A stretch of 64,000 bases of DNA from Rosettibacter firmus (GTDB taxonomy: Bacteria; Bacteroidota; Ignavibacteria; Ignavibacteriales; Melioribacteraceae). A model generated the notes under the pieces. The model made no database searches. It saw only the letters and a program-made list of their open reading frames with translations, and had not been told where the DNA came from. Shown here piece after piece: positions 35,601 through 44,691 of the stretch. Within the stretch, counting starts at the first letter, position 1; every line of letters starts with the position of its first letter. A program made the translations under genes and the position numbers. Where the stretch lies: NCBI RefSeq assembly GCF_036860695.1, contig NZ_JAYKGJ010000001.1, positions 558,001 to 622,000 on the forward strand, given 5' to 3'.

Positions 35601-37166
35601 GTCAAAGATAGAATCATAAAAGATGAAGAAATAGATATTAAAATAAAATCAGAGAACTTCAATTTGAGCTCGCTTGGAAATCTTATTCCATTTATTAAAG
35701 AACAGAGAGGTCACTTAGTTGCTGATGTAGATATTAATGGTAAACTTGACGAACCAAGATTTGCTGGTTATTTAAATTTACTGGATGGATATCTTGTATC
35801 AATAAATAATAATCTACCTTATCGTTGTGGTTTAAAATTAACATTCAACAAAAATGAAATTACAGTGGATAGTTTATCTCTATCAAATGCTGGAGGTACA
35901 AAATACGGTGGTGATATTCTTGGCTCGGGAAAAATTTTATATGAAGGCTTTGAAATAAAAGATGTATCAATAAACTTAATAGGAAAACTTGCAATATTAA
36001 GTCAACTTTCTAAATCCAGCAGTCCACAAATTTATGGCGATCTTGTTATTGAAACGAATCCACAATGGACTGTGACCTTAAAAGACAATAGATTATTTTT
36101 GAAAGGAAACGTTTTACTTAAAAATACTAATCTTATTTATACAGTAAGCAGTGATAATTATCAGGCTACGAACAATAATTTAAACATTACTTATGTAGTC
36201 GACTCCACAAAAATTGATAAAGAACTACTTCGATTTGCCGAAATACTTGAAGCCGAAAAAAGTATTAAAAAACAAAATGATAAATTAAAAGAAAAAGAAC
36301 TTAAGTTTGATTATGATTTAACAATTAAAATAGAAGATACTGCTCAAATGTTATTTATTCTGTCACAGGCAGCAAATCAAAAGTTGTTTGTAGAAACCAC
36401 AGGTGAATTAAAGTATGAATATATTGATGGGATTACTCGTGCTCAGGGATTTTTCCAGTTAATGCAAGGTTCTAAGCTCGAATTCTTTAAAACATTTAAT
36501 GCCGAAGGGGTAATAAGATTCGAAAGCAATATTACAAATCCGTATCTCGATATAGTTGCAACTTACATAAGCGATTATCTTAATCCAAGAGACGCAAATG
36601 CCACAGCTCAAGAAGTTGCTGTAAAAATTAATATTAAAGGACCACTTTCTGAAATTGGTAAAAATTTAGCAAACAATCCTGAAAGCATTGGAGTTTATGT
36701 TGGAACAAGAAATATTCAAAACAATATAAAGGATAATCGTTACGATTATTCAGATGCATTTTCTTTTATTCTACTGGGAAAGTTTAAGGACGACTTAACA
36801 GCACAGGATAGAGCAGAAACAGCAGGTTTAATTACAGATGTTCAAAGTACTGCAACTTCGTTCTTAGGTGCAATGCTTACAAGTTTTGTGAACTCAGCTG
36901 TGGGTGATCTGGTTAATAACATACAAATAACAAGAATTGGAGAATATACAAAATTTAGTTTCTCGGGAAGAATTCAAAATCTTCGCTATAGCATTGGTGG
37001 TACAACAGAAGTATTTCAAAACATTAACAAAGCTAATATTAAAATTGAATATCCGTTTAATCCTAATTTCTTAATTCGTTTAGAAAGGAAAGATCCTGTT
37101 GTTCAAAAATATAGCCTTGAAGAAAAAATAAATGAATTAGCACTAAAATATAGGTTATTATTCTAA
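32679..37166 (+). CDS. tamB: TamB-like translocation/assembly module protein
   Basis: The 1495-residue protein has one N-terminal membrane anchor (about residues 16-42) followed by a very long beta-rich region of repeating strands, the beta-taco/bridge architecture of AsmA-TamB proteins. The C-terminal ~350 residues match the DUF490/TamB domain, with LMQGSKLEFFKTFNAEGVIRF and the final GGTTEVFQNINKANIKIEYP. Such proteins span the periplasm and help barrel insertion or carry phospholipids to the outer membrane. The position between LPS core genes and BamA-like genes fits that role. It overlaps rfaE2 by 4 bp and rnr by 1 bp. Confidence 0.9.
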   Translation: MIDELVKPKRKRSLFRKIINVFIGIFLGIVCLLIIFIGFSQTRTFRELFRKKVIELVNKEINGKINIEKIEGTILTSLFLRNTSLLTENDTLLYAKNIEIKTSPLQLILKKIYVRKISLENLKINFLQDENGLWNYEKLLKPKPEDTTKSKFPFFIQVNDLQLKNINFVKQSFENIRSEKFYNTLNYNDIRITNLNLSAQAFIDIKNSDFLILLNKFSFKPNLNHFTLKNISGNFAITKNFASVSNFVLETDSSNIQLDAKLDSLNILENTNLEGFKNCPIQIDLNIKQFSFTDLSSFIESTKILKGSPSLKLNASGKFGDFNIQKLVLDYRDSHIELKGRMLNLNNPENLFIDAKIIDTDINYKDAIALLPELKLPEFAKLSVSSVNIEFNGEPTNFNAKFSGNIENGKLIFDCSLNLKEQPISYNIKFQTNEINLEPLIGYSTLLNAYGDVNGIGVKPADLKTDFKLTIENSIINEIPIDKFTATAKAENKNINLDIEGYSKSTEAIFLGDIDFKNDSIPIYSIVGSLKHLNLSEFTKEDKDKSNLNFYFSAEGQHINPDSIIGTFSFGIDSSKFRNTDIKFSNIDLILKKENNHRTINIVSDFIDFNIEGDFLLSDAINLLSYESNTISKIISDKLKQLNPLAIISKETKEDTLVTTIPDIAKKDLAFDFNFKLKDFSLIASILNNERLDIVGSGKGFIKNESSNFSINTSLDIDYFVLMQNGETIYISDLITDINFTRNNNSLSFNKLFGTTSLTGKRFYNGGNIENIELDFVFNQSKLFFNIYAAVENSAKTSAEGYILLSPVEQQLLLSNLSIDYKNMLWKNPDTIKINFNPNYFKINSFVLKYDTSLISLSGIIESTGKQNLRLNANNISGKVLSNYLFGTINPFLKADCDINVSVNGEFNNPRISANIKVNDISYAQRKLGYLSGILNYENKVIDTDLRFLDSTYNYNQPLITISGTVPINLSFGSVKDRIIKDEEIDIKIKSENFNLSSLGNLIPFIKEQRGHLVADVDINGKLDEPRFAGYLNLLDGYLVSINNNLPYRCGLKLTFNKNEITVDSLSLSNAGGTKYGGDILGSGKILYEGFEIKDVSINLIGKLAILSQLSKSSSPQIYGDLVIETNPQWTVTLKDNRLFLKGNVLLKNTNLIYTVSSDNYQATNNNLNITYVVDSTKIDKELLRFAEILEAEKSIKKQNDKLKEKELKFDYDLTIKIEDTAQMLFILSQAANQKLFVETTGELKYEYIDGITRAQGFFQLMQGSKLEFFKTFNAEGVIRFESNITNPYLDIVATYISDYLNPRDANATAQEVAVKINIKGPLSEIGKNLANNPESIGVYVGTRNIQNNIKDNRYDYSDAFSFILLGKFKDDLTAQDRAETAGLITDVQSTATSFLGAMLTSFVNSAVGDLVNNIQITRIGEYTKFSFSGRIQNLRYSIGGTTEVFQNINKANIKIEYPFNPNFLIRLERKDPVVQKYSLEEKINELALKYRLLF

Positions 37167-39262
37167 TGAAGAAAAAAATTAAGTCATTCTTTAAAAGTAA
37201 TCCATTTCTCAAAATCAAAACAAAAGATTTAGCTGAAAGACTCGGCATTTACGATAACTTTCAATATGCCGAGCTAAAACATTATTTACATAATTTAACA
37301 GAAGAAGGATATCTCGAAAAATACGGTAAGTATTATCAGCTTAATCGATATGGTACCGAGAAATTAATTGGCGTTTTACAGATAATTTCTCGAGGAGACT
37401 ATGGCTTTGTTGTTTTAAAAAATCAAAACATCAAAGATGTCTTTATTGCAGGGAAAAATCTTAATACAGCCTTCGATGGTGATCTTGTCGAAGTAAAACT
37501 TTTCCAAAAAAGAAAAGGAAAAAACATCGAAGGTACAATTGTAAATGTAATTGAACGAAGTAGAAAAGAAATAACTGGAATACTTCAAAAAAGTAATTCA
37601 TTTTATTTTGTTATTCCTGATGATAAAAAAATTCATAGAGATATTTACATTTCATCAAAAAATTTAAATGGTGCTAAATCTGGAGACAAAGTTGTTGTTG
37701 GTAATATCAAATGGGTATCTCCCGAATTAAATCCAGAAGGAAAAATAATAGAAGTTCTTGGTAAAGCAGGTACTTTTGATGTTGAAATAGCATCCATTGC
37801 TCGCGAATTTGAACTTCCATATAAATTTCCAGAATCTGTCTTAAAAGAAGTTGAAAAAATTTCTGAGGAAATACCACAATCTGAAATTAAAAAACGAATT
37901 GATTTAAGAGATAAAATAGTTTTTACAATTGATCCCGAAGATGCTAAAGATTTTGATGATGCTGTATCGGTTGAAAAATTAGATAATGGAAATTTGTTAC
38001 TCGGAATTCATATTGCAGATGTAAGTCACTATGTTAAAGAAAATTCTGCAACATATAAAGAAGCTCTAAAACGAGGGACAAGTGTTTATCTTGTTGGAAA
38101 AGTTATTCCAATGCTTCCCGAAAAATTATCAAATCAAATTTGCTCACTTATTCCTGGAAGAGATAGACTAACTTTCTCTGTTTTTGCCGAAGTTACTCAA
38201 TCTGGCAAGGTTGTTAATTATGAAATTAAAAAATCAATTATAAATAGTAAGCGAAGATTTACCTACGATGAAGTCCAGAAAATTATTGACGAAGGTAAAG
38301 GTGAATTTTACGAACAAATTTCTCTATTAAATAAAATTGCAAAAATTTTAAGAGAAAAAAGAATAAAGAAAGGCAGTATAAACTTTTTTAGCCCTGAAGT
38401 TGTCTTTAAACTGGATAAAAATGGAAAACCTATAGAAATAAATATAAAGAAAGTCGGAGAAAGCCATAATTTAATTGAAGAGCTTATGTTATTGGCAAAT
38501 CAAATAATTGCTACACATGTTAAGCCTAAAAAAGGAGCTGAGGAATATCCTTTTGTATACCGTGTACATGATCAACCTGATAAAGAAAAAATTGATGAAT
38601 TTGCAAGATTCGTTCGTTCTCTGGGATATTCTTTTGATCCTAATAGTTCAAATAAATCTAAAGAATTTCAGAAATTACTTGATAGTGTTAAAGGTACAGA
38701 AGAAGAAGCAGTTGTAAACGAAGTAGCTATTCGTTCTATGGCAAAGGCAATTTATTCAACAAAAAATATTGGACATTATGGACTCGGTTTTAAGTATTAT
38801 ACACATTTTACTTCGCCAATTAGAAGATTCCCTGATTTAATTGTTCACAATCTTATTTACAATTTCTTAGAAAACAAAATGGAGAAAAAATATAATATTG
38901 AAGAATTGGAAAAAATTTGTCAACATGCATCCGAACGTGAAAGAACAGCAGTTGATGCAGAAAGATTATCTGTTAAACTGAAACAAATTGAATTTCTCAA
39001 AGGTAAAGTTGGTGAAAGATTTCAGGGAATTGTATCTGGAATTACTAATTTTGGAATTTTTGTTGAACTCAGTCAAACACTTGCAGAAGGTTTAATAAGA
39101 TATCGTGATATGGAAGATGATTATTATGTATTCGATGAAAAAAATTATTCAATATTTGGTAAAAGAACAGGTCGTAGAATTCGCCTTGGAGATAAAGTAA
39201 ATGTAAAATTAATTCGTGTAGACGAAGAAAAAAGAGAAATCGATTTTGCTCTGATCAATTAA
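37166..39262 (+). CDS. rnr: Ribonuclease R
   Basis: The 698-residue 3'-5' exoribonuclease has an N-terminal helix-turn-helix (about 1-70), cold-shock domains (~75-225), the catalytic RNB domain (~250-575) and a C-terminal S1 domain (~610-695). The metal-binding aspartates lie in DPEDAKDFDDAVS and the RNB end in GLGFKYYTHFTSPIRRFPD, both standard. RNase R degrades structured RNA and takes part in rRNA and tmRNA quality control. It overlaps tamB by one base and is 31 bp before the protease/barrel gene. Confidence 0.97.
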   Translation: MKKKIKSFFKSNPFLKIKTKDLAERLGIYDNFQYAELKHYLHNLTEEGYLEKYGKYYQLNRYGTEKLIGVLQIISRGDYGFVVLKNQNIKDVFIAGKNLNTAFDGDLVEVKLFQKRKGKNIEGTIVNVIERSRKEITGILQKSNSFYFVIPDDKKIHRDIYISSKNLNGAKSGDKVVVGNIKWVSPELNPEGKIIEVLGKAGTFDVEIASIAREFELPYKFPESVLKEVEKISEEIPQSEIKKRIDLRDKIVFTIDPEDAKDFDDAVSVEKLDNGNLLLGIHIADVSHYVKENSATYKEALKRGTSVYLVGKVIPMLPEKLSNQICSLIPGRDRLTFSVFAEVTQSGKVVNYEIKKSIINSKRRFTYDEVQKIIDEGKGEFYEQISLLNKIAKILREKRIKKGSINFFSPEVVFKLDKNGKPIEINIKKVGESHNLIEELMLLANQIIATHVKPKKGAEEYPFVYRVHDQPDKEKIDEFARFVRSLGYSFDPNSSNKSKEFQKLLDSVKGTEEEAVVNEVAIRSMAKAIYSTKNIGHYGLGFKYYTHFTSPIRRFPDLIVHNLIYNFLENKMEKKYNIEELEKICQHASERERTAVDAERLSVKLKQIEFLKGKVGERFQGIVSGITNFGIFVELSQTLAEGLIRYRDMEDDYYVFDEKNYSIFGKRTGRRIRLGDKVNVKLIRVDEEKREIDFALIN

Positions 39263-39293
39263 TTACTCAGCTTTTATAATAAGCGAGGTAAAT

Positions 39294-42200
39294 ATGCAAA
39301 AGTTTATTCTTTTAATTGTGACTAACTTAATTATAACCTGCTCACTTTTTGCACAATTTGGGCAGAACAGAGTTCAATATAAAAATCATGAATGGTTTTA
39401 TATTCAAACTAAACATTTTGATATATACTTTGCAAAAGGTGGCGAAAGAATTGCTGAATTTACTGCTGCTGTGGCAGAAGATGCTCTTCTTAAACTTCAA
39501 CAGGATTTTAATTACGAAATTAATAATAGAATAATTCTTGTAGTATACAACTCACATAATGATTTTCAAGAAACCAATATAACCGATGAATATCTTGGTC
39601 AGGGTGTTGGTGGATTTACCGAACCATTTAAAAATCGAGTTGTCTTCCCTTTCGAAGGTTCTTATGAAAAATTTAGACATGTTATTCATCACGAACTTGT
39701 TCATGCTGTTATGCAGGATATGTACTTTGGTGGATCAATTCAGAATGTAATTTCTAAAGGAATAACATTACAACTTCCCCACTGGTTTATGGAAGGAAGC
39801 GCAGAATATTTTTCGCAGGGCTGGGAAACTTATACTGACATGTTTATTCGAAATGCAATTATTAGCGAATCTCTTCCAGATATTAATCAATTAACTGGAT
39901 ATCTTGGCTATCGCGGAGGTCAATCTGTTTTTAAATATATCGCGGATACTTATGGACGACAAAAATTAGGTGAACTTATTAATAAAATTCAGGGACTCGG
40001 TTCACTTGAATCTGCTCTAAAATCTTCAATTGGAATAGACTTCGAAGAATTAAATGAACGATGGAAAAAAAGCCTTAAAAAGGAATACTGGCCAGATATT
40101 GCAAAGTATCAGGATCCAGATGAATTTGCAAAAAGATTAACTGACAACAAAAAATCTTATGGCTTTTATAATACAAGTCCCGCAATTTCACCACAGGGAG
40201 ATAAAATTGCATTTATTTCAGATAGAGATATTTTTCTTGATGTTTATATAATGGATGCAATAACTGGTAAAGTTATTAAAAAAATTGTTGAAAGTGGTAA
40301 AACTACAGACTTTGAAGAATTAACTGTTCTTCATCCATTAATTACATGGTCTCCAGATAATATTAGAATTGCACTTTCAACTAAAAAAGCTGGCTACGAT
40401 GTAATAACAATCATAAATACAAATAATCAAGAAAGTTACGATTTACCATTTAAATTCGATGGCATTGAATCAGTTGACTGGTCACGCGATGGCGATAAAT
40501 TAGTATTTAATGCACATAACTCAATCCAATCAGATATCTACATATACAATTTCAAAACAAATGAACTAATAAATATTACAAACGATATTTTTAGCGATAC
40601 CGATCCAGTATGGACTCCAGATTCAAAAAAAATCATATTCGCTTCAGATAGAGGAGATATCACTAATCCATCGTTGCTGAATTCAGACTTTCTTATGAGC
40701 AACCACAATTATAAACAATTAGATCTTTATGCAATTGATGTTGAAACCAGAGTAATTACAAGAATAACCGACTGGCAACTAAGCAATGAAAGATTTCCTG
40801 TAGTATCTCCAGATGGTAAAGAAATTTTATTTATTTCAGATCAAAATGGAATAAACAATATTTACAAAAAGTCAATAGAGATTTTAAATTCACCAGATAA
40901 TAAATCACTTACAGAAATAAAAGCATTCCCTATTACAAATTCGTTAAGCGAAATTAGTCAACCTTCAATTACTTATGATGGAAAGAAACTTGTTTTTACT
41001 GCTTTATACAAACTTGGCTATAACATTTTTATGTTAAATAATCCATTTGAAATGAATCCTATTGCAGATTCACTGGAGCCAACAAAATATATGACTTTGC
41101 TAAAAACAAAAAAAGATACAACACCTGCTCTGTTTACTTCTGAAAAAGATACGACAAAAATTGATTCAATAAAAATTGCTTCAAGAACAGAATCAGAAGA
41201 AAAAGCTGATTCTACCAGTATTGAAGGAAGAAAATTTTTTGTTGGACAATATATTGGTCATAAAGAAGATCAAAAAGATTCTACAAAAACAGATTATAGT
41301 CGTTATATATTTGGAGCAACAGATGAAGAAAGTGACAGTGCAAGAATAGCAAAACGGAATCAACTCTTCACCGAAAAGTTAGATGAAAAAGGAAACTTCC
41401 TTGTTAATCGATACAAAGTAAATTTTTCACCTGATTTAATTTATGCTAATGCTGGATATAGCACTCTCTATGGTTTACAGGGAACAACAATACTTGCATT
41501 TAGTGATATACTGGGTAATCATAGATTAATTGGAATTACCAGTTTACAAATTGACATTAAAAATAGTGATTACGGATTAGCTTATTATTATCTCGAAAAA
41601 AGATTAGACTTTGGAATAGAAGGATTTCATACTGCAAGATTTTTATACAGAACTTCATTCTTTGGATACGATTTATATCGTTTCAGAAATTTTGGCTTAG
41701 TAACTTCTTTTAGTTATCCATTTAATAGATTTTATCGACTCGACGGTTCTTTAAGTCTTATGAGTGTAACAGCAGAAAATCTTGATAACATTTTTGAACC
41801 TATAGATAAATCAACTTATCTTGTCCCTGCTTTAAGTTTTGTACACGATAATACTCTTGATGGATATACATCTCCAATCGAAGGAACACGATATAACTTA
41901 ACTGTGTTTGGAGATCCCGGATTATCTCGAAAGCAACAGAGCTTTTATTCAATAAATTATGACTATAGAAAATATTATCGTTTCTTCTTTGATTATTCAT
42001 TTGCTGTAAGATTATCTGGAGGATATTCTGGAGGTGCAAATCCACAGAGATTTTTTATTGGTGGAACAGAAAACTGGATTAATAGAAGTTTTGCTACACA
42101 GGACATTCCAATTCAAAATGCATCTGATTTTGCATTTTTATCTCCTGCTATGCCTTTGCGTGGTTACGATTATGCTGAACAAATTGGAACTAAATATTCA

Positions 42201-42509
42201 TTGCTTAACTTAGAACTTCGTATGCCTTTAATTAGATATTTAGTTACAGGTCCACTCCCTCTTCTATTTCAGAATATACTCGGTGTAGCATTTCTCGATG
42301 CAGGTTCTGCCTGGAATAATACACAAAAATTAAAACTTTTTGGCAGAAATCAAGAAAATAGTTTAATAACTCAAGATTTATTAATTGGAACTGGTTTTGG
42401 TTTCAGAATATATATGTTATTCTTATGGAAAATTGATATTGCCTGGAAATGGAATTTAGATAAATTTTCTACTCCAAGATATTATATCTCAATAGGTATG
42501 GACTTTTAA
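39294..42509 (+). CDS. Metalloprotease-PD40 propeller-outer membrane barrel fusion protein
   Basis: The 1071-residue protein has a signal peptide (about 1-21). Residues ~30-270 are a gluzincin-type peptidase (peptidase MA-like): HELVH at 133-137 gives two zinc-binding histidines and the catalytic Glu, and E167 in WFMEGSAEYFS is the likely third ligand. Residues ~285-600 hold TolB/PD40 propeller repeats (AISPQGDKIAFISDRD, PVWTPDSKKIIFASDRGD, PVVSPDGKEILFISDQNG). After a low-complexity Asp/Lys/Thr-rich linker (~615-690) the rest (~700-1071) is a BamA-like surface-antigen barrel, with MPLRGYDYAEQ and an aromatic C-terminus (MDF). It is probably an outer-membrane-anchored periplasmic protease or quality-control factor. 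The substrate is unknown. GAGG precedes the ATG and a strong terminator follows. Confidence 0.85.
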   Translation: MQKFILLIVTNLIITCSLFAQFGQNRVQYKNHEWFYIQTKHFDIYFAKGGERIAEFTAAVAEDALLKLQQDFNYEINNRIILVVYNSHNDFQETNITDEYLGQGVGGFTEPFKNRVVFPFEGSYEKFRHVIHHELVHAVMQDMYFGGSIQNVISKGITLQLPHWFMEGSAEYFSQGWETYTDMFIRNAIISESLPDINQLTGYLGYRGGQSVFKYIADTYGRQKLGELINKIQGLGSLESALKSSIGIDFEELNERWKKSLKKEYWPDIAKYQDPDEFAKRLTDNKKSYGFYNTSPAISPQGDKIAFISDRDIFLDVYIMDAITGKVIKKIVESGKTTDFEELTVLHPLITWSPDNIRIALSTKKAGYDVITIINTNNQESYDLPFKFDGIESVDWSRDGDKLVFNAHNSIQSDIYIYNFKTNELINITNDIFSDTDPVWTPDSKKIIFASDRGDITNPSLLNSDFLMSNHNYKQLDLYAIDVETRVITRITDWQLSNERFPVVSPDGKEILFISDQNGINNIYKKSIEILNSPDNKSLTEIKAFPITNSLSEISQPSITYDGKKLVFTALYKLGYNIFMLNNPFEMNPIADSLEPTKYMTLLKTKKDTTPALFTSEKDTTKIDSIKIASRTESEEKADSTSIEGRKFFVGQYIGHKEDQKDSTKTDYSRYIFGATDEESDSARIAKRNQLFTEKLDEKGNFLVNRYKVNFSPDLIYANAGYSTLYGLQGTTILAFSDILGNHRLIGITSLQIDIKNSDYGLAYYYLEKRLDFGIEGFHTARFLYRTSFFGYDLYRFRNFGLVTSFSYPFNRFYRLDGSLSLMSVTAENLDNIFEPIDKSTYLVPALSFVHDNTLDGYTSPIEGTRYNLTVFGDPGLSRKQQSFYSINYDYRKYYRFFFDYSFAVRLSGGYSGGANPQRFFIGGTENWINRSFATQDIPIQNASDFAFLSPAMPLRGYDYAEQIGTKYSLLNLELRMPLIRYLVTGPLPLLFQNILGVAFLDAGSAWNNTQKLKLFGRNQENSLITQDLLIGTGFGFRIYMLFLWKIDIAWKWNLDKFSTPRYYISIGMDF

Positions 42510-42558
42510 GAATATTCAAATTTAGGGAGAGAATAAATTTATTCTAATAAATAAAATT

Positions 42559-42607
42559 TGAACACAGGTGATTAACAACTTATTAATGTTTACATCACCT
42601 GTGTTCA
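42559..42607. terminator. Bidirectional terminator between the barrel-protease and FmdB-like genes
   Basis: A perfect 14-bp stem (TGAACACAGGTGAT at 42559-42572 with its complement at 42594-42607) is followed by TTTTTCTT on the plus strand and by an AT-rich stretch on the minus strand. It lies between the ends of two convergent genes. Confidence 0.9.
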
Positions 42608-42617
42608 TTTTTCTTAT

Positions 42618-42836
42618 CTACTTCTTCCCTGAATTATTAGAAGTGTTATTATTCTTCATTTTATAATCTGTATGATAAAAACCGGTGCCTTTAAAAATTG
42701 GTCCAGCACCTGCTCCTATTAACCTCTTTAATTGCCCTTTACATTTTGGACATACAGTTAACGGGGAATCTGTCATATTCTGAAATTCTTCGAAAATATA
42801 ACCACAGTCTAAACATTTATAATCATAAGTTGGCAT
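42618..42836 (-). CDS. FmdB-family zinc ribbon protein
   Basis: The 72-residue protein starts MPTYDYKCLDCGYIFEEFQ, the family signature, and has two CxxC knuckles (C8/C11 and C29/C32) to bind one zinc. The tail is low-complexity and Asn/Lys-rich. FmdB-like proteins were named from formamidase regulation, but their role in most bacteria is unknown; they are widespread and small. It is transcribed alone on the minus strand, convergent with the barrel-protease gene, and ends at the shared terminator. GGAGG lies upstream of the ATG. Confidence 0.9.
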   Translation of the reverse strand: MPTYDYKCLDCGYIFEEFQNMTDSPLTVCPKCKGQLKRLIGAGAGPIFKGTGFYHTDYKMKNNNTSNNSGKK

Positions 42837-42969
42837 TACTAACCTCCATCACATTATTTTTTCTAAAAAAAGTAAATTTAATTTACAAAAATAATTAGAG
42901 TTTTCATTAAATACATCAAGTTTATTAATTACATTTTTTGCATATTAAACAACAAAATTTAATCGATTT

Positions 42970-43626
42970 ATGAAAATAAAATTCTCATTAATATTTTTAT
43001 TGATTTTAAGTGGTTGCCTAAATTATATGCAGGTAACCACAATAAAAAAAGATGGTAGCGGTAATATGTTTATTCATTACTGGATGAAGTGGACCAATCC
43101 AAGAGATTCAATCATCGTTGAACAATTAGGGCTTTTTAATCAAGATTCAGTTTATAAAGAATTTTCTTCTCAATATAGTTCTATTAAAAATGTAGAAGTT
43201 TATAGAGATTATGAAGATAGTACAATACATGCTAAAGTTGAACTTGAATTTAATAGTCTCGATTCACTTAATTCTACTCCTGTATTTAAGGATTCAAAGT
43301 TATCTATAAAAGATGGTGAAAAGAATACAAAGATATTTTCACAATTCATCAAACCAATTGCAACAGGGTTTGGATTTGAAAGTAAAAATTTTTCTATGAC
43401 ATTTATTTACTACTTACCTGGACAAATACTCGATCATAATGCTACAGAAATTTCGCGAAATAAATTAACATGGAAATATACCTTAGATGAAATTGGTACG
43501 GGAAAATATATAACTGCAACATACAGGCCATTTAAGTTAAAAGAGACTCCTTTATGGGTTTACATAGCTGCATTATTTGTACTTGTAATAGTAATTACAT
43601 TTTTATTTACTAAAAAAGTTAAATAA
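42970..43626 (+). CDS. Lipoprotein with a C-terminal transmembrane helix, unknown function
   Basis: The 218-residue protein begins with a lipoprotein signal (lipobox LSGC, cysteine near residue 16) and ends with a single hydrophobic helix (about residues 193-213) followed by KKVK, so it should be held at both ends in the inner membrane, with the middle in the periplasm. The middle part (MQVTTIKKDGSGNMFIHYWM...) resembles bacterial lipoproteins of the LppM-like type, but this is a weak recognition. It stands alone between fmdB and prs, with its own likely promoter and no visible partner. Confidence 0.7.
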   Translation: MKIKFSLIFLLILSGCLNYMQVTTIKKDGSGNMFIHYWMKWTNPRDSIIVEQLGLFNQDSVYKEFSSQYSSIKNVEVYRDYEDSTIHAKVELEFNSLDSLNSTPVFKDSKLSIKDGEKNTKIFSQFIKPIATGFGFESKNFSMTFIYYLPGQILDHNATEISRNKLTWKYTLDEIGTGKYITATYRPFKLKETPLWVYIAALFVLVIVITFLFTKKVK

Positions 43627-43655
43627 ATTTAAATATGTAAGCTAAAATCACAGGT

Positions 43656-43684
43656 TTGACTAACCTTTTTGATTTACTTATATT
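43656..43684 (+). promoter_or_regulatory. Sigma-70-like promoter for prs
   Basis: TTGACT (43656-43661) and TATATT (43679-43684) are spaced by 17 bases. Transcription would begin about 30 nt before the TTG start of prs. Confidence 0.6.
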
Positions 43685-43720
43685 TCGCAGCAATTTTTAA
43701 AAACATATAATAAATTTAAG

Positions 43721-44665
43721 TTGGAAACAGAACCATTAATTTTCTCTGGTAGTGCAAATCCAGAATTAACAAAAAAAATTTGCAAGTACCTTAAATTACC
43801 AGAAGGAAAAGTTTATATTAAAAGATTTAATGATGGTGAAATCTGGACAAAATTTATTGATAATGTACGTGGCCAGGATGTATACATTGTTCAACCCACG
43901 CAACCGCCAGCAGAGAATTTAATGGAATTATTAATAATGCTCGATGCTGCTAAAAGAGCATCAGCAAAGCGTGTTACTGCTGTTCTTCCATATTTTGGTT
44001 ATGCACGACAGGATCGCAAAGATCAACCAAGAGTATCAATTTCTGCAAAGTTAGTTGCTAACTTAATTACTGTGGCGGGTGCAGATAGAGTAATTACTAT
44101 GGATTTACATGCAGCTCAAATACAGGGATTTTTTGATATTCCATTTGATCATCTTTATGCGTCACCAATTTTTACACCTTTATTTAAAGGTAAAATCAAA
44201 AATCTTGTAGTTGCATCACCTGATGTTGGTGGAATAAAACTGGCTCGTTCTTATGCAAATAGATTAAATGCAGGTTTAGTTGTAATAGATAAAAAGAGAG
44301 CAAAACATAACGAAGTTGCAGAAATGAATTTAATTGGTGATGTCGATGGTAAAAACGTATTGATTGTTGATGATTTAATCGATACAGGTGGTACAATAGT
44401 TAAAGCTGTTGAAAAATTAAAAGAAAATGGAGCAAAAGAAATTTATGGAGCAATTACACATCCACTATTATCAGGAGATGCAATAGAAAAAATAGATCAA
44501 TCACCAATTACAAAATTGTATGTTACAGATAGTATTCCATTAAAAGAAAAATCAAAAAAAATAGTTGTAAAATCTGCTTCTTCGCTATTAGCCGAAGCCA
44601 TAATTAGGTCTAATAGAAATCAATCAATAAGTTCGCTTTTTGATATAGATAAAGATAAAATTTAG
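43721..44665 (+). CDS. prs: Ribose-phosphate pyrophosphokinase
   Basis: The 314-residue enzyme makes PRPP from ribose 5-phosphate and ATP for nucleotide, histidine and NAD synthesis. Key segments are FNDGEIWTKF, the divalent-metal loop region VITMDLHAAQIQGFFD and the PRPP-binding loop VLIVDDLIDTGGTI. The start is TTG, with no strong ribosome-binding site; an in-frame stop just upstream limits alternatives. A promoter lies 37-65 bp upstream. It leads into rplY (26-bp gap) and pth, a very common bacterial gene order. Confidence 0.97.
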   Translation: METEPLIFSGSANPELTKKICKYLKLPEGKVYIKRFNDGEIWTKFIDNVRGQDVYIVQPTQPPAENLMELLIMLDAAKRASAKRVTAVLPYFGYARQDRKDQPRVSISAKLVANLITVAGADRVITMDLHAAQIQGFFDIPFDHLYASPIFTPLFKGKIKNLVVASPDVGGIKLARSYANRLNAGLVVIDKKRAKHNEVAEMNLIGDVDGKNVLIVDDLIDTGGTIVKAVEKLKENGAKEIYGAITHPLLSGDAIEKIDQSPITKLYVTDSIPLKEKSKKIVVKSASSLLAEAIIRSNRNQSISSLFDIDKDKI

Positions 44666-44691
44666 TTAAGTATAATTAGGAGTTAATTAAA

